From contig NC_135178.1 of NCBI RefSeq assembly GCF_041146795.1, positions 1,416,344 to 1,480,343 of the forward strand: DNA of 64,000 nucleotides, read 5' to 3'. Made by a program: the position numbers and the translations under genes. The DNA is from Maylandia zebra. Lineage: Eukaryota; Chordata; Actinopteri; Cichliformes; Cichlidae. The notes beneath the pieces are model-generated. The model worked only from the letters and a program-made list of their open reading frames with translations, was not told the DNA's origin and searched no databases. The first letter of the stretch is position 1. Each line of letters opens with the position of its first letter. Shown here piece after piece: positions 32,320 through 45,609 of this stretch.

Positions 32320-33511
32320 GGCTTCTTTCAGGCTTCATCTGGATTTTGGATTCTGAAGTTGGAGAAACTGCCTTCAAATTTCTGTGGTAAGTATTAAAAC
32401 TCATGTTTCGTTTTATTAAAATAATGTTTTTCAAAAGACTCCGTGTTTTTATTTAGAAAGAATTGTTAATTTATTTGTTAACTGGTTTCGGCTGTCTCCA
32501 GACAAGTCAGGAATATTTTGCTGACTCATTTTTTAAAATAATTGTTATTTAGGTTTAACATGACTTAAGCTTTATTTTAGTTAATGTTAAAATAATTTTT
32601 ACTGTGATACCACCAGTTTTGCCCTTCAGTGGCTGAACCAGTTTTCATAAATATTATAGTTAGCTGTCTGTGTCTCTCTGGGTATTACACAGCTGTGACT
32701 GCTAACTAGCTAATTAGCAAAAGTCAGCGATGTGGATAACTGGGAAAGTGAGAACTTCATGGTTCTAGAAATTATTCTAGGACTCTAATAAGTACTGTAT
32801 CAATACCTGTGTTTTACAGTTGGCTCTACTGTACACTTTAAAGGGTTTCAGGCAAAGTTACACTAACCCTAGTTTAAGCCTCAGACCTTCCTGGCTGACG
32901 CTAGCAAATGCTAATGTTAGCCTCTGATTTGGGCTGCTAAAGTAAAGACTTTTAGCTAGCTGACCAGCATAGATTATTTCGGTGGTTAACAGACTGTAGT
33001 GGTAAAATTATTGAAAGTATAGTTTCACCTCAGCACATTTACAATTACAGTATGTCTATTTTGTAGCACATAGAAATGTTTAGTTAATATTTACAGACAG
33101 ACACATTTTCCCTGTAACTGTGTTTTTACTCCAACATTTGTTGAAAATGTAATTTATGAAATGCTGAGCAGTATTTCTTGTATGTGGAATATTTTTGTCA
33201 CCCCACTGTGCTAATGTGATTAAATACTAAAAATTATTACTAAAAAAATTCAATAATAAATCAATAATAACTATTTCTTGATTGAACTATAATGTAAGTG
33301 CAGTGCTGGTGTGCAGGGGCTCTATATGCCTTGTCTATATCAAGCTTTTAGCCAAATATAAGCAGAGATATTTGTATCTTTCTTAAAAATCCAGATCCTT
33401 ACAGATTATTTGAGAAATGGATCAACAGCTATCACTACTTGAAGCACTTTAAGTCCTGCAGTGGAAAAATATCCCTTATTTCACCTTTGATCACACACTT
33501 TGGTTTTCCAG
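32320..33511. other. Gene-free stretch with a possible 5' exon
   Basis: No protein domain. A GTG/GTAAGT donor-like site at 32386/32387 could end a short 5' exon belonging to the decayed gene that starts at 33512. The rest is AT-rich. Confidence 0.3.
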
Positions 33512-35012
33512 TGCAGAGCAATGGCCAAGAAAAGGAAAGACTTCCCCGAGTGAAAAAAAAGATGAAGATACAAGCTGGTGATGATCCAGAGCAGCTGGTC
33601 TCAGGAAATTAAGAAAAACCCTGATCACCTTCTCTACAAACACAAGGTGAGTTTAATGTTGTGGTTGATTTAGTTTTTCAAGGTATGTATGTTACTTTAA
33701 TTATAAACTGCTTTTGTTGCAACAGAATGGTGTTATGTGTATGCAACTCTACGTGAATTATAATCCTTTGTAGGGCTGCGTGATATGACCAAAGTCTCAT
33801 ATCCCAATATAAGACGTATCTCTCCTGATAACGATATATATCACAAAATAGTGCATTTTCTGTAAATTCTGTGATTCTCGGGCAACTCGACTTATGTGAA
33901 ATGTTTTCAGTTGGGCGTCGTGTACCTGGAGTCGAGTGTTTTGACCGATGCATGAAACTATACATTTTTAGACATGAGTTTAAATGGCCGCCATTTTCTT
34001 TCTGAGTATTTATTAGACGGCGTGCTGCAAGGAAAAGCCTGTTCTAACGTTTGAGTCTAAGGATTATTTTGAGCACCTGACGACTCTTTTTTGCTTTTCA
34101 TTCGTAAACTCTCTCGAAACTCTTTCATGTGATTCTTGTGTAGGTGGTTAAAGAGGTTTGTCGTGTTCGAGTGGTGGTGGGGACCAGTTTGTGGCATAAT
34201 TTGCATAGTACAGTTTTCTGGGGCGTGTCAGACTTTTCATAACCAAACCATGTCCATGCTACAGAGGTAGCCCCTCATTTAACAATAAGGTCCTCGATTT
34301 CTTTTGACTGGTCCTTCTGGTTCTGCCTCATCCTTGCTGGCCATGCTGGTATTCTCTGTGCCTTCGTCTGCGTGGTGACTGTAAGCGCCATTTATAGTTA
34401 CTTGATGTTTTTATTTGAGGTCATTTGTTTGATGCATATTCTGAAATTTTATGTTTGAGAATAATGTATATCATTTCAGTTTAGTTTGAAAAGTCTCAAC
34501 AGAAACTTGAGCTTTATTGTGAAAGGTTTATGTGGAAAATAAACAAGCGGACGGCGGAGCCACACGATGGTTTTATCCTCATTGTTGGTAACGAAAGTAC
34601 GCGTAAAAACAGTCACTTGTCCGTCCATAGTGTGGTTATTTTAAGTATAAGAGAAGGAGAGAACTTTAAGAAATAATATAGCAACTACAGTGACCATCAA
34701 AACCATGAAAAAAATATTGCCGTAAACAGTTTATTTTGCAACACCACAAAACAAAGAATAGTGTATAATATGAAACGATAGACATTTTTATATCGTAATC
34801 TGATATATATCGTCATATCGCACAGCCCTAATCCTTTTTTTGTTTATGTTGTTTATGTTCTAGGTAAAAAAAATTATAAAATGACAAACTTTTTAAAAAT
34901 GTCTTGTTGTTTCTCTTTTTTTCCTCAGAATAAATTGCGACTAGTCTCAATGGCTGACACGGAGGAGCAACACAGCGACACGTTAACCCCGACTGCTGCA
35001 GTTCCTGTATGA
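33512..35012 (+). pseudogene. Unrecognised decayed two-exon coding sequence
   Basis: Exon-like blocks 33512-33646 (acceptor TTTTCCAG, donor AAG/GTGAGT) and 34929-35012 (acceptor TTCCTCAG) join in frame. From the ATG at 33522 it reads MAKKRKDFPE, a stop, four residues, a stop, then KLVMIQSSWSQEIKKNPDHL, LYKHK and, after the splice, NKLRLVSMADTEEQHSDTLT with a natural stop at 35010-35012. The basic start suggests a nuclear protein. I do not recognise the family. It could be the end of a transposon-encoded accessory protein or a lost host exon pair; two stops suggest it is dead, unless the true start is internal. Confidence 0.35.
33771..34830. mobile_element. hAT-like MITE with 8-bp target duplication
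   Basis: 1060 bp with inverted ends TAGGGCTGCGTGATATG (left) and, read inward from the right, TAGGGCTGTGCGATATGACG. The flanks ATCCTTTG (33763-33770) and ATCCTTTT (34831-34838) form an 8-bp target duplication with one mismatch, the hAT length. The GATATATATCG-type subterminal sequence is typical. No transposase frame. It sits in the intron of the decayed gene above. Confidence 0.8.
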
Positions 35013-35375
35013 ACTGAGCAACTCTTAAAATCCAAGGAAAAGCTGAGTGTATTTTACTTAAAGCTCAGATGGACCTTGATGTACTAACATGCAGGCTGCA
35101 TTCAGGACTTTGTCACACTGTTATATGAAGAGCGGTAACAAGACTTTGTAGTAATTTGTCTTACTATTGTCTTATTTGTTGTGATTTAGGGTCTGTGCGC
35201 ACAAGCAGAGGTTTTTGTTTGTAACTGTAACCTCGTTTTCAGAGCCTTGTCTAACATTTAATGGTCATGAAATATGTCAGACTTTTTCCTCTACTTAACC
35301 AGCTTAGAGAATTTGAACAAAAGGCCACAGACAGCACAGCAGGTATAGTCTCATCTCGTTGTCCACCTTAGCGTT
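35013..35375. other. Gene-free stretch
   Basis: AT-rich DNA without recognised features. Confidence 0.5.
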
Positions 35376-35472
35376 CATAAAGGGTCATATGATTGCTGGG
35401 TTTCTCTGCATTATTACAGGGTCTTTACAGTACAAAGTACCTCGAGGCAGCTGTGTTGTGACAATATAAACA
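35376..35472 (+). repeat. L2 3' tail fragment
   Basis: AAAGGGTCATATGATTGCTG, then GGTCTTTACAGTACAAAG and CCTCGAGGCAGCTGTGTTGT, the L2 3' terminal blocks in order. Confidence 0.75.
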
Positions 35473-38400
35473 AGTTTACATCACATTAAACTGAGTTTAA
35501 AAAATTAAAATTAATTGGATGACACCAGTATGTTCCTTGAGTATTAATGTATAGCAACTTGGTTGTCTTAGAGGCATCCCAGCATGAATCAGAGATGAGG
35601 TTCAACTTTAATGGAGTTTGTTTTGAGTCATGTAGTTTTCACTAAAAAACGATGCTAACACTAACTCTTCTGATGTTTACTTTTCTTTTTAGTGTTGTTG
35701 GCCTGACTTTGAGCACGCCACGCGGACGGGTCTAATTCAGTGCCAGGTATGGTATATGAGGGGCCAGTATTTTGTGAAAATTTGTTCTTATCGTGTGACA
35801 GTATGTAGCCCGATACTATATTGTCTAGAACTGCCTGCATGCAGGACTGTGTTTTGAGCTACAGCAAACAGCCTTTTGTTTTAAACTTGCATAATTTTTC
35901 TTCATTTTTTAAAAATTATGCAAATTGTCTGCGGTGCATTATTGCTGGTGGCTCGATCCTCACGGCAGTCAGGGTATATGTGTGTATACATATCAGGCTT
36001 TGTCATTGATGTGCATGTCCCAGCATGAGTCAGAGTGAACCACGAGTGTGCTCTCCAAAACAGATAGGGACCACTTAGTAGCTTCTAGGATCCCCTACTT
36101 CTATAAATGCCCTGCCACTGTAATTTGTGCTGTCCCTGTCCAGTAGCCTGTTTAAGGATTCAGATACAGTACACAGAGATTGTAGCATGCTCTCTTATCC
36201 TATGCTTGTCAGCAGCTGAGTGACACAAGCAGCTAACTTTCTATTTTAAGGATCTGCCAAGGGTGTTCTTGTGAAAAGAAGCTGCTGAACAACTGAAGTG
36301 ATTTTGTAGTTTCCTTTATTCTGCAGGGCTAAATTCTTTCTTTTTACCAGGTAGACTGAACAGCACTCGCTGATGTCCTATCTGCTATTCCAGAGCTAAA
36401 TAGCACTTAGATATCTGTGGACGAGATGGGAGCGCTGCATTATTTGCAGATTGTAAACATTGCATTATTGTGCCCTGTAAAAGTTTACAGATTGCAGGCG
36501 TTTGGTTTTACATGTCACAGCCTGTGGTGTGAAGTCATACTCAGATATAATTCATACAGCATATGGACATAGTGTGGCAGACATCTGAGGCATTCTGATG
36601 CCGTCACATTTTCTTGGGTCAACCAAACCTGATGAAAGTTTCCAGCTGAAGCCCTAAAAATCAGCTACGTTTGTGTATTTACTACAGTCGTGTAAAATGT
36701 TCATCATTTACTCTCTTCTTCATGAAGGGAGCATTTCCCCTGTTTTAGCGATAGCCTATTGAAGTACACAGGTGTTGGCTGAACTTTTGTACTTGTTGGG
36801 GTTTCTCTGTATTATTGTACCGAATAATTACATTTCCACATCGGGCTGTCGACCTTCGAGCCATGATTCCCTCTCTATTAAAATTAACCTTCTTGCATGG
36901 TCGTGTTTTCATAGTGACAAATATAATTTATGGCAGTGAGGAACAATGTTGGTGAACATCAGCACTGTATATAAATGGTGTCCATAATATTTTGGACATC
37001 TCTCAGTAACCCTCTGTGATAAAACACTTCCAGGTGAAGAGCAACAGAGGTTGTTTTTATTTCTAAATATAGACACTTAGACATTTATATACTGCATCAT
37101 AGTATAACATCATATATTCTTTATAGTTTTCCATTGATCACAGTTGACTCCAAGCCTGCAGCAGCAATGGTTAATGCGCTGTGTCGGTCAGTTTCTTTGC
37201 TCTGCATGCTGGACACTCTGAGACTGTGCTGACTTTAGTGCCACATCAGGAAACAGCCGCCAAAGCTGAGAATCTGCATCACAGAAGAGCAATAAATACT
37301 TAGTGATATTTAATCCTTTGCCAACAAAGCCTTTGTCTACAGGATCTCAGGTTTGTTCATCTATTGAGCTGATTAACAATGTGTTGTTATTACACAATAG
37401 GATCAGATAAAAGTGCCAAAACCTGTCATATTTGCAGCTCGCACGAGGACTTAAGACAGAGCAGCTGCTTCAAACTAATAATGACGTTGTCGTTCTCTTT
37501 GCAGGAAATTCTATTTTCACGTCTCAACACTTTTCCCACTTACATTTATTTCCCTGATTTATGCAGACAGATTTCATCGACAAATCAAAATGACCTTTGT
37601 TCACCGTGGAAATTGTCGGCTGTACATATTCACTATTTTGTACGTTCCCAGGTTAATAACTGTCATGTCTGTTGTAGTCCACATTTAATAACACCTATTG
37701 CCAGCAATTTGACTTTTGAGATGGGAATATCTGCATGCATTTTGTACCACAACTGTTTCAGGTTAAAAGACTGACAAGTAAATTCAGAGAAGTCACAGAA
37801 AAATTACTCATTGCATTCATTTTCCACTACTTGAAATATATTTGTGGAACTGTTCACATAACAAATCTCAAGTATTGCTTCTATATGTATGTAGATCAGC
37901 TAATCCTCACTGCGCAGCTCAATGGCTATGATTTGAATAAAGTTTGTGCAGCAAATGCTACGGCTGTGTTTTTGTGATAATAATGATTAAACAGCAGGTC
38001 TGAACTTAAAGCTACACACGTGGACTCATTTCATCATTTTAAACACTGTATTTAAGAGATTTAACTGAAGCTGCAGCAACAAATCCTCACACATGAAAAA
38101 GAGTTCAAATTAGTATAAAAATGTTAATAATGTTAATACTGCAAAAAATAATACACAGCAAACATGAAAAACACTCATTTTTGTTGCTACAGATTTTTAA
38201 TCAGGTCCAAAGCAGCTGAATTCTGCAGGCTGGACAGGAGGTCGCTCAGTACAGATCTAAACAGTGTGAGGAAAGGAAATGCATGACGAACCTGTAAGAG
38301 TTTGACCTGGAAGTTTTTTTGTGTATTATTTCATACTTGTTATTCTGTTTTTTTAGTAATGGATTAATTAATTTACTTTTTTAAATTCTGACAATAGGCC

Positions 38401-40163
38401 TTTTTACCACTCAGGATTTATATGACAGCTTCACCATTTACGCCAAAGCTAATTTATAATGATATATCAATAATTTGTTAAGAAAATGATCATCTGCTAG
38501 CAGCTGCCAAAGAAACATATCTATATCATTTTATAAATAACTTCAAGTAGTGAGGTAATACTGGCAGATGCTCTAACATATTCAGATATTTCTTACTAAT
38601 GTTGAAGTCTCTTTGTTTCCAGGTAACAATGCAAATATTATGTTTAATGCAGAGAAACACCTGATGGTCGTTTAATAACCAGGCCTGCAGGTAAAACTGC
38701 CTGTTTACTTTGATAATGAAGTGATAATAATTTGCTTTATTGTCACTGAATAACAGAAAGTGTAACCAATATATGTGTAAATAATTAGAGAAAAGAAATA
38801 AATAAAAACTTCTGACAAAATACTGTTTGAGACCATTGATGTCCTTCCCTTTATGAAGAGTATGCAGAGAGGAGCGTGTGTAGCTTTGTTACATGTTTTG
38901 CACATTTCTATAACCTTCCACGCACTTCATGGTAACACAACTCTCTTAATTTTCAGTCTCGATTTCACAGTGACACTCAGTGCGTTGAGATTTTAAAGCT
39001 GCCTCTGACGCCGTCACCTCGGGTTCACGCTGCAGTTCTGCTGCTCGTCACAGACGTACGCACACTTTTCGTGCTCAGGTGGCTCCGCTGGAAACAGGAT
39101 CTCAGCCCCATAAACCACAAAAGGTCTGAACTGGGACAAGATAGTTGCAAGAGAACAAAAATCAGACCTATATTTTGACACAGTGCAAAAACAGAACGTG
39201 CCTCACAAAAGTATAAAAATTAAATCCGCTCCCAGCGTCTCTGGAGCGTCTCCGCTTCCTGTTTAAAACTAGTGAGGCATTATTATTGTCCGTGTGCTGA
39301 TGTCCTGACTGCTGGAGTCTGGGCAACGTCTGCTGCAGCTGATCATCTGTCACTCAATAGTACTATCAGTGTGATAGTGTGCTGACTGTATATGGAGACT
39401 GGGTTGTTGCTCTGGAGGAGATTATTGGCAGGTGACGGCAACATGTTTGAACCAAAATTTTTCCACAGTCCAAAAATGTATAATTATGTTCTCACTGACC
39501 ACATGGTTCATCTGTGATCTGATCTCTCTGTATGTACAATCATTCAGTTTGTCGTGTGTGTATTCAGACGGATGCGTCGTTACAAACAGACGTTTAAAAG
39601 ATTTCGGTTATGGAGCGCAGTCGGACGCTCACACAGGGCTTTATTCTCTTCCTCTGAGCAACCTGCTGGGAGACTGGGCATTGGACCATCAACCTTGTGA
39701 GTGACCCACTCTGCCTCTTTTCTTCCTATGTGTTTGTGTTTCTACCTTCATGATCCTCATCAAAACATGTAAATATCATTTGTGAACATTACACCTTTCA
39801 TATTAATAACAACATAATTCTGCCTGTAAGTAAAATCTTGACTTGACTGCATGAATAACGTGTCATTCATCCAGAGCAGTGTGGAGGAGACTCATGAAGG
39901 TCCAACAGAACAAACAGCACAACGTTTGTTTCTGGTAAAACACACAGAGCTCGACAATCATCTCAGATGCTTTTACTAACGTGAAAATCTGTACGTTGAA
40001 GAAGGAAAATCCTCGCGGCTCACCGTGAACAAAGACATGTTGGCTTTGTTAGTGGGTTAGTTGGAAGCACACAATGTGCTCGCCGGGAAGGTGCCAAATT
40101 GGAAACTTGGAGAAAAGCAACAAAAAACCTCATTGGGAATCAGCAGACGTACCCCACCCACCC

Positions 40164-40164
<1 letters not shown>
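35473..40164. other. Long gene-free stretch
   Basis: No gene recognised over 4.7 kb. A short L2 tail piece lies at about 36797-36822 (TTGTTGGGGTTTCTCTGTAT). The frames at 37379-37774, 37735-37977 and 39432-39704 show no domain and have AT-driven composition. The DNA looks mostly single-copy. Confidence 0.5.

Positions 40165-40194
<30 letters not shown>
40165..40194. repeat. (AC)n microsatellite
   Basis: 30 bp uninterrupted AC repeat. Confidence 0.95.
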
Positions 40195-40196
<2 letters not shown>

Positions 40197-40684
40197 CTTT
40201 TATCAAAGAATCTTTCATAAACACATTAGGGATGAATTGCCCACCTGCATTATGTTTTCCCTTCCTACTTTGCCTTCCATTTTTCCTGCCAACTGCCCAG
40301 GACAAAGAAGAAGGTGCACCTCTAAGGTGTCCTCTCAGTGGAGAGGGTTTTTTATTTATTTCAAACAGGCAAAGCCTTCTCTCCCCTCACACCAAATGCT
40401 ATACAGTGGGCCCCAGCTTTATTTCGCTCCGTGGGGAAAAACCTGAGTAGGGGACAACAGAAAGTGGCTTTAGAATACAGGTCTGAAAGAGGGCAGCTGT
40501 AGACTGAATAAGACTCTATGTCCTTTTGTGTTTTAAATGAGCATTGTCTGTCACTCAGTCCAGGGCATACACTCTGTGGCAGCCACGGTGGAGACATCTT
40601 AAAGTGTTACACTGTGAGATGACAGAATACAGCAGGTTTAAACAGCATAATACAACGTCACTCGGTTATTTTACTGACGTGCTG
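40195..40684. other. Gene-free stretch
   Basis: Overlapping frames on both strands with no recognisable domain; nothing specific. Confidence 0.5.

Positions 40685-40759
<75 letters not shown>
40685..40759. repeat. (GT)n microsatellite
   Basis: About 75 bp uninterrupted GT repeat. Confidence 0.97.
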
Positions 40760-40760
<1 letters not shown>

Positions 40761-42753
40761 CATTGAAGGCCCTCTCCAGGTGAAGGAAAGTGAGGAAGGT
40801 GATTCTCTTTGTCACCCTGTCTTCACTACCTTGTCCTGCTTTGTGTCCCTGAAACTATAATGAGAATTTCAAGTGTGCAGCCACCTGGTAGATCCACTTT
40901 CTTTTCTGTGGCCGTTCCAGTTCCATACTGGCTTTGGCTGCTAAAGTATCACTGGAAGACTGGTCTGTCCATCGCTACAGCCGACGATGGACTTGTTGAG
41001 CTCTCAGGGAGAAATTTAGCTTGTTTCATAAAGTGGAATAAAAGAGACACTTTGAATTTTGAATGTTATTTAAAATTGTTCAGTATTTGTACGATATATT
41101 TTTATGATGCTGTTTTTATTAAATGGGGCTTCCTTATTAAAAATAAGATGACGTTTCACTAAATAAACCAAGATGAGAAGAATATTTGTATTTATTTACC
41201 AGCTTAAATTTTCATCATGTTAAAATGTGGACATGAACAAAGAGGCCCTGGTGGAGTCCACAGGGGTTATTCATAGACAAACAAATATCATCTTTGTTGC
41301 CAGAGTGATATTAAACCATATTTCCTTATTATAAAAAGACTGCTGAGCTCACCACAGTTCAGTGAAGCTTGTTCATACGAGTGTAACGCATTTCTGTTTT
41401 ACAGCCATGTCCTGCTTCAAATAGGAGAAACACTGGAGGAGGAATTAGGGCAGTTATCAGGGACCCCCAGTGTCAATCCCTGTGCTCCTCTCAATCATCA
41501 GCTCTCCTCACCGGGCCTGAAAGATGCCTCAGACTTTTGTCACCAGCAGGTTATTGTATTTCTAATTAAGCCAGGTTAATCTCTGAAGCCGCTTTGTGTT
41601 GTTTGCAAAGTGATATGGGGCCATCACTATGGCAGAAGTACCAGGACAGTGCAACGGAACAGAGAATGGCTGTTTTCACAGAGCAGTAACTGAACATCTC
41701 CCAGGAAAATGACACATGTTATATGCAGGAGAAGCCTGGCAGTGCTGGGGCGAGTCGCGGCGTTGTCCCGCTGAGACGATGGAGGACGTGAACAGAAAGA
41801 CTGCTCAGTGGTTTTACTTGCACCAATAAGGAAAACATGAGATGAACTGTAAATTATAAACTAAAATCCTGTTTCTGTTTTTTATTGGACCAAATTAATG
41901 TTAGTGCCGCTCACTCACTATTATTGCCTGAATACAACACTTGGATCACAGGGAGGGCCAAGATGTCACCCCCAGTGTATCTGATCAGAGGACATGTTGC
42001 TTCACAGTGGTCGTGTGTGCTGTGCAGGCTGGATGTGTCATGCAGCCTGAGCGGCGAAGCCATCCTACCGTCTCTGTGTTCCTCAGACACTTACAGAGAG
42101 CCGTCTCTCTTCCCTCGGATCAAATTTCAGGCCAAAATAAAGAGTTTCAACACTTTTGTCAGAGAAGTGAAAGACTCATCTCTCTGTGGGTCAGCGTGGA
42201 CAGACGCCAGCAATACTGTGCTTCTGACCTACTTATGTGAACCGGCAACAGACTTCCACAGTCCAAACAACACAAAGGAGCTACCTATAAAACAAACATG
42301 GCAGCAGGCTTTGTGCCTCATGTGATTGTGGATGGGGGCGGGGCTTAGGTTAGGGTTACTCAGTTAGTCTGAAATTTCAAATGAATATAAACAAAGTTAT
42401 AATAAATTATAGAGCTTTACTTGACTACATGTATGTATGTTATTGCAGCTACGATCTGCAAACGTTTCCAACAACGTTTAGTTTGTGCACATCACCTGAG
42501 CCTGTGGGCCTCCACAGAGGAGCGACATCATCTGTAGCAACTGATTCTGGATCAGCTGGAGAGACATGCCTGTTAGCACTAACATGCTGCTTTCAGTGCC
42601 TTTAACGGGACAGGAAATCATAACGTCGATTTTGGGAGTTCACAGTATTTTTTGTTTGATCAGTCATTCGGCTGCTACTCGTTTTTGTGTATGTTGTGAG
42701 ACACGAGACAAGAATGAGCGATACATGTTTCAAAAAGACATTCAGAGCAAAAA

Positions 42754-42756
<3 letters not shown>
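40760..42756. other. Gene-free stretch with candidate conserved block
   Basis: No gene recognised. 41455-41660 has mixed composition, no repeat signature and motifs such as TCTAATTAAGCC and TGTTTGCAAAG, so it is a candidate conserved non-coding element. The 146-codon frame at 41885-42325 has no domain. Conservation untested. Confidence 0.3.
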
Positions 42757-42819
<63 letters not shown>

Positions 42820-42834
42820 CAGATAGATAGATAT
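42757..42834. repeat. (GT)n plus short GATA repeat
   Basis: GT repeat to 42818 followed by CAGATAGATAGATATA. Confidence 0.95.
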
Positions 42835-44242
42835 AAGGAGAGCTTTACATTATTTTATTTGTGCCTCGTATGTTTGGACATGTTTTGATAAATGTTCTGT
42901 ACATTTTTCACTTTCTTAGTAACGTATGCGGGAAGCTCAAGGCTTTTGCACATGATCTAAAATAACATCAAGTGTCCTGCAGCCTGCAGCACCTTTTCCT
43001 GTTGAAAGCATGTCCAGTACTGCAACATATGGCAGAAAGTTAATTGAATGCGGTGCACAGCCTTCTTCCTTGGTGTCATTCATATATCTGGATGACTGCA
43101 TTTATTTTTGCCATGGTGGGATCCAGTTTCACTGGGAGAAAAAAGTTTACCAGCATGATTCGTATGATTCATCACAGTTCCTCCCAAAAGCTGTGTGCAA
43201 AAAAATTAACATGCAATTACCGTGTCAGACAGTAGGAAGAAATAGCTTCAGCTTACCGAGAGCTCTGTGACAGGTACATTGTGGGAGAAGTGATTCTTGC
43301 ACAGGGGGTAAGTGAATTGTCATTACCTGTCTGTTTCTTATGACACTTGGCTGGGTGCCATCTGATTTGTTACTGGAGTTTTGAATTGGCCTGCTGCCCT
43401 CGCTGCGGCAGGCAGCCGAACCAACCAGATTAGCAGGGGGCAGACATTAGCCTCTCCTTACAGGTCAAGAGCTCAGCCACTCAGAGGTTACACATCAGTC
43501 AAGCAGGGTGTGAGATTTGTGAAGTTGGGGAGCAGAGATGTGCCTCTTTGTGCTTATTCAAACATCACAAAATGATGGGGGAGGGACGGGGGAGAGGGGT
43601 ATAAGAAATGCTGGATGGCTGCTCTGCTTGGAGTGGCTGATTCATGGTGAAAACCACAGTGAGAAGGATCAATACAGTCTATGCTGTCTCCATTAGCTTG
43701 ATTAAAAAGAGGATGGATGAGAGCTACAAGCTAAACATCTTTATTCCACAAATTATAGAGGGATAAACATCTGGTCTGTAAACAGATGCAGAAAAGAGAA
43801 CGTCACACTCAGGGTCAGCTGATGGCTTTGTGCTTTACTGACGGGGGAAGATTTCACTCATTAATATTCCACAGAGTGATCGCAGGGCAGGGTTCAGCTC
43901 ATAGGACAGTAAATCTGGGAGCAATTCATCGCTGCATCTCTTATATTTCCTTTAACTAACCTGCGTGTTATTTTGTCTAAATCTGTTTTGCATCTTTGTA
44001 TGAAATTCCAGAATGACGTTGTTGTTGTTGTGTTAGGTGAATACAATGAAATGGTACATAATCAAATGTGAGAGGGTTCAGCTTCCAGCCTGGGCATGTG
44101 TAAGTAGTAAGGCTCCCCAGACTAGGCCACCAATGCTACCCACGCCGGTCCGCCATATGTGAGATAGAAAACTGAAGCTATATCGGATGGACGTCACCCG
44201 GATATAAAAAACGCCCACATGTTGAGGAACCAGGACACACTG
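42835..44242. other. Gene-free stretch with candidate conserved block
   Basis: No gene recognised. About 43300-43560 (GTGAATTGTCATTACCTGTC, ACCAGATTAGCAGGGGGCAG) is unique-looking and could be conserved non-coding DNA. 44090-44220 looks repeat-derived but I cannot name it. Confidence 0.3.
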
Positions 44243-44622
44243 ATTCAATTTAATTTATATAGCACCATGTCACAAAAACAGCTGCCTAAAGCCGTTTTCT
44301 ATTGTAAGGTAAAGACTACAATAATAAGTTAAACCGTACCTTAAAAACCATCTCCAGACCCAGCAGTGATGATCCACCTGGTAAAGTAAATCCGTTGGCC
44401 TTCAGACAACAACTCTGACAGCTAAAGATCCAAATGGCACACGCAAAATAACCCAAAACCACAGACGCCAGTGTGTCAGTAACTAAATCACACACAGTAC
44501 ACGTGAATTTAATGTAAAGCAGTTATCCTTGTTCTAATTATTGTACTATTGTAGTGTCTACCTTACAGTATAAAGCACTTTGAGGAGGCTGTTGTTGTGA
44601 TTTTATAAATAAAACTGAAATG
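44243..44622. repeat. Inverted pair of L2 tails around a shared repeat block
   Basis: 44243-44322 is an L2 tail on the minus strand (TTTATATAGCACCATGTCAC). 44535-44622 is one on the plus strand (TATAAAGCACTTTGAGGAGG). Between them 44345-44412 (GATGATCCACCTGGTAAAGT) is a diverged copy of the block at 17437-17500. Confidence 0.65.
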
Positions 44623-45609
44623 AATTAAAAGATACAAAACCTGCAGTGTCCACGTCAGTAATCTGCGTCTCCTGTTCTGCCTTGCATGCATCACGCAGCA
44701 TACGCTCTTATGCACTTTGGCTGAGTTAGAAATGATTCATTGAAGTCACTTCCTCCGAGTTCCTTTCCTCAAAGACTGATAATGATTCTTTGCCTCTCTT
44801 ATCATTTAAAAGAGATCAAAGAGCAAAATTAGTCCCATTTTTCCCTTACAGTGACATAAGTGTTGACCTGGGAATATCCATGCCAGGCACACCAGAAATC
44901 ATCAGGGAAGTAATGTTCAATTATACACACCATTTATTGTATTCCACTGGGCAAAATTAGAGTGGGAGGTTAAAGCAAGACAGAGGGTATCCCCATCATT
45001 TTGGTATCACTGCCCTAAAAGCCACTGACCTTTTATATTAGCACGAAGAAACACATTTGGTGTCATAACTCATGTCTTTGTGACATATTTCAGGCTCTAT
45101 TAGCATTTTTGGCCTCTAATAGCTCCGTCCGAAGATTGTCACTTTTCCATAATATGAATACACATGTCTCTAAAAGTGAAGCAAAAGCTTTTCTGAATTA
45201 ACATTATCGATTGCAGTGGAATTAAGTGCCTGTGTAATGGTTAATGGAAGGTTAATGTTAAAGTCTTAAGATAAGGTGTGGGGCTTAAAACACATGTATT
45301 GATTCTACAGCTCAGTGGGTGATTTCAGACATGCTTAGATATATATGCTTCTCTGCACACTTTCACTATCTTTGTCCTCCTAAAAGCCTGTTTGTCTATT
45401 TGCCAGCAGTTTGTAGTTTAACCTTAATGTTATGGTAAATGGTAGAAATTATGCTACATTATTGTTTATTCAAACGGGTTAGATCATTTTAATTATGGTC
45501 CTTAAAGCTAGTTTGAGCAGGTGTGACTGGACCCCCAGGCCTTCAGCACTGACCACTTACTATGGCTCCTCTTGTTGTTGGTGGGCCTGACAGATCCATG
45601 TGATTCCAG
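44623..45609. other. Gene-free stretch
   Basis: No gene or element recognised. 44750-45060 looks single-copy with motifs such as TTATCATTTAAAAG; possibly conserved, untested. Confidence 0.35.

Noticed and set aside
35692..35853. Exon-like 52-codon frame with a splice-acceptor-like TTTTTAG
   Set aside because: Too short, no recognised protein, and no donor-acceptor partner could be linked convincingly.
37379..37977. Frames of 131 and 80 codons
   Set aside because: AT-rich chance frames without domains or conserved motifs.
41885..42325. 146-codon frame
   Set aside because: No domain, no splice context, overlapping frames of similar length; chance.
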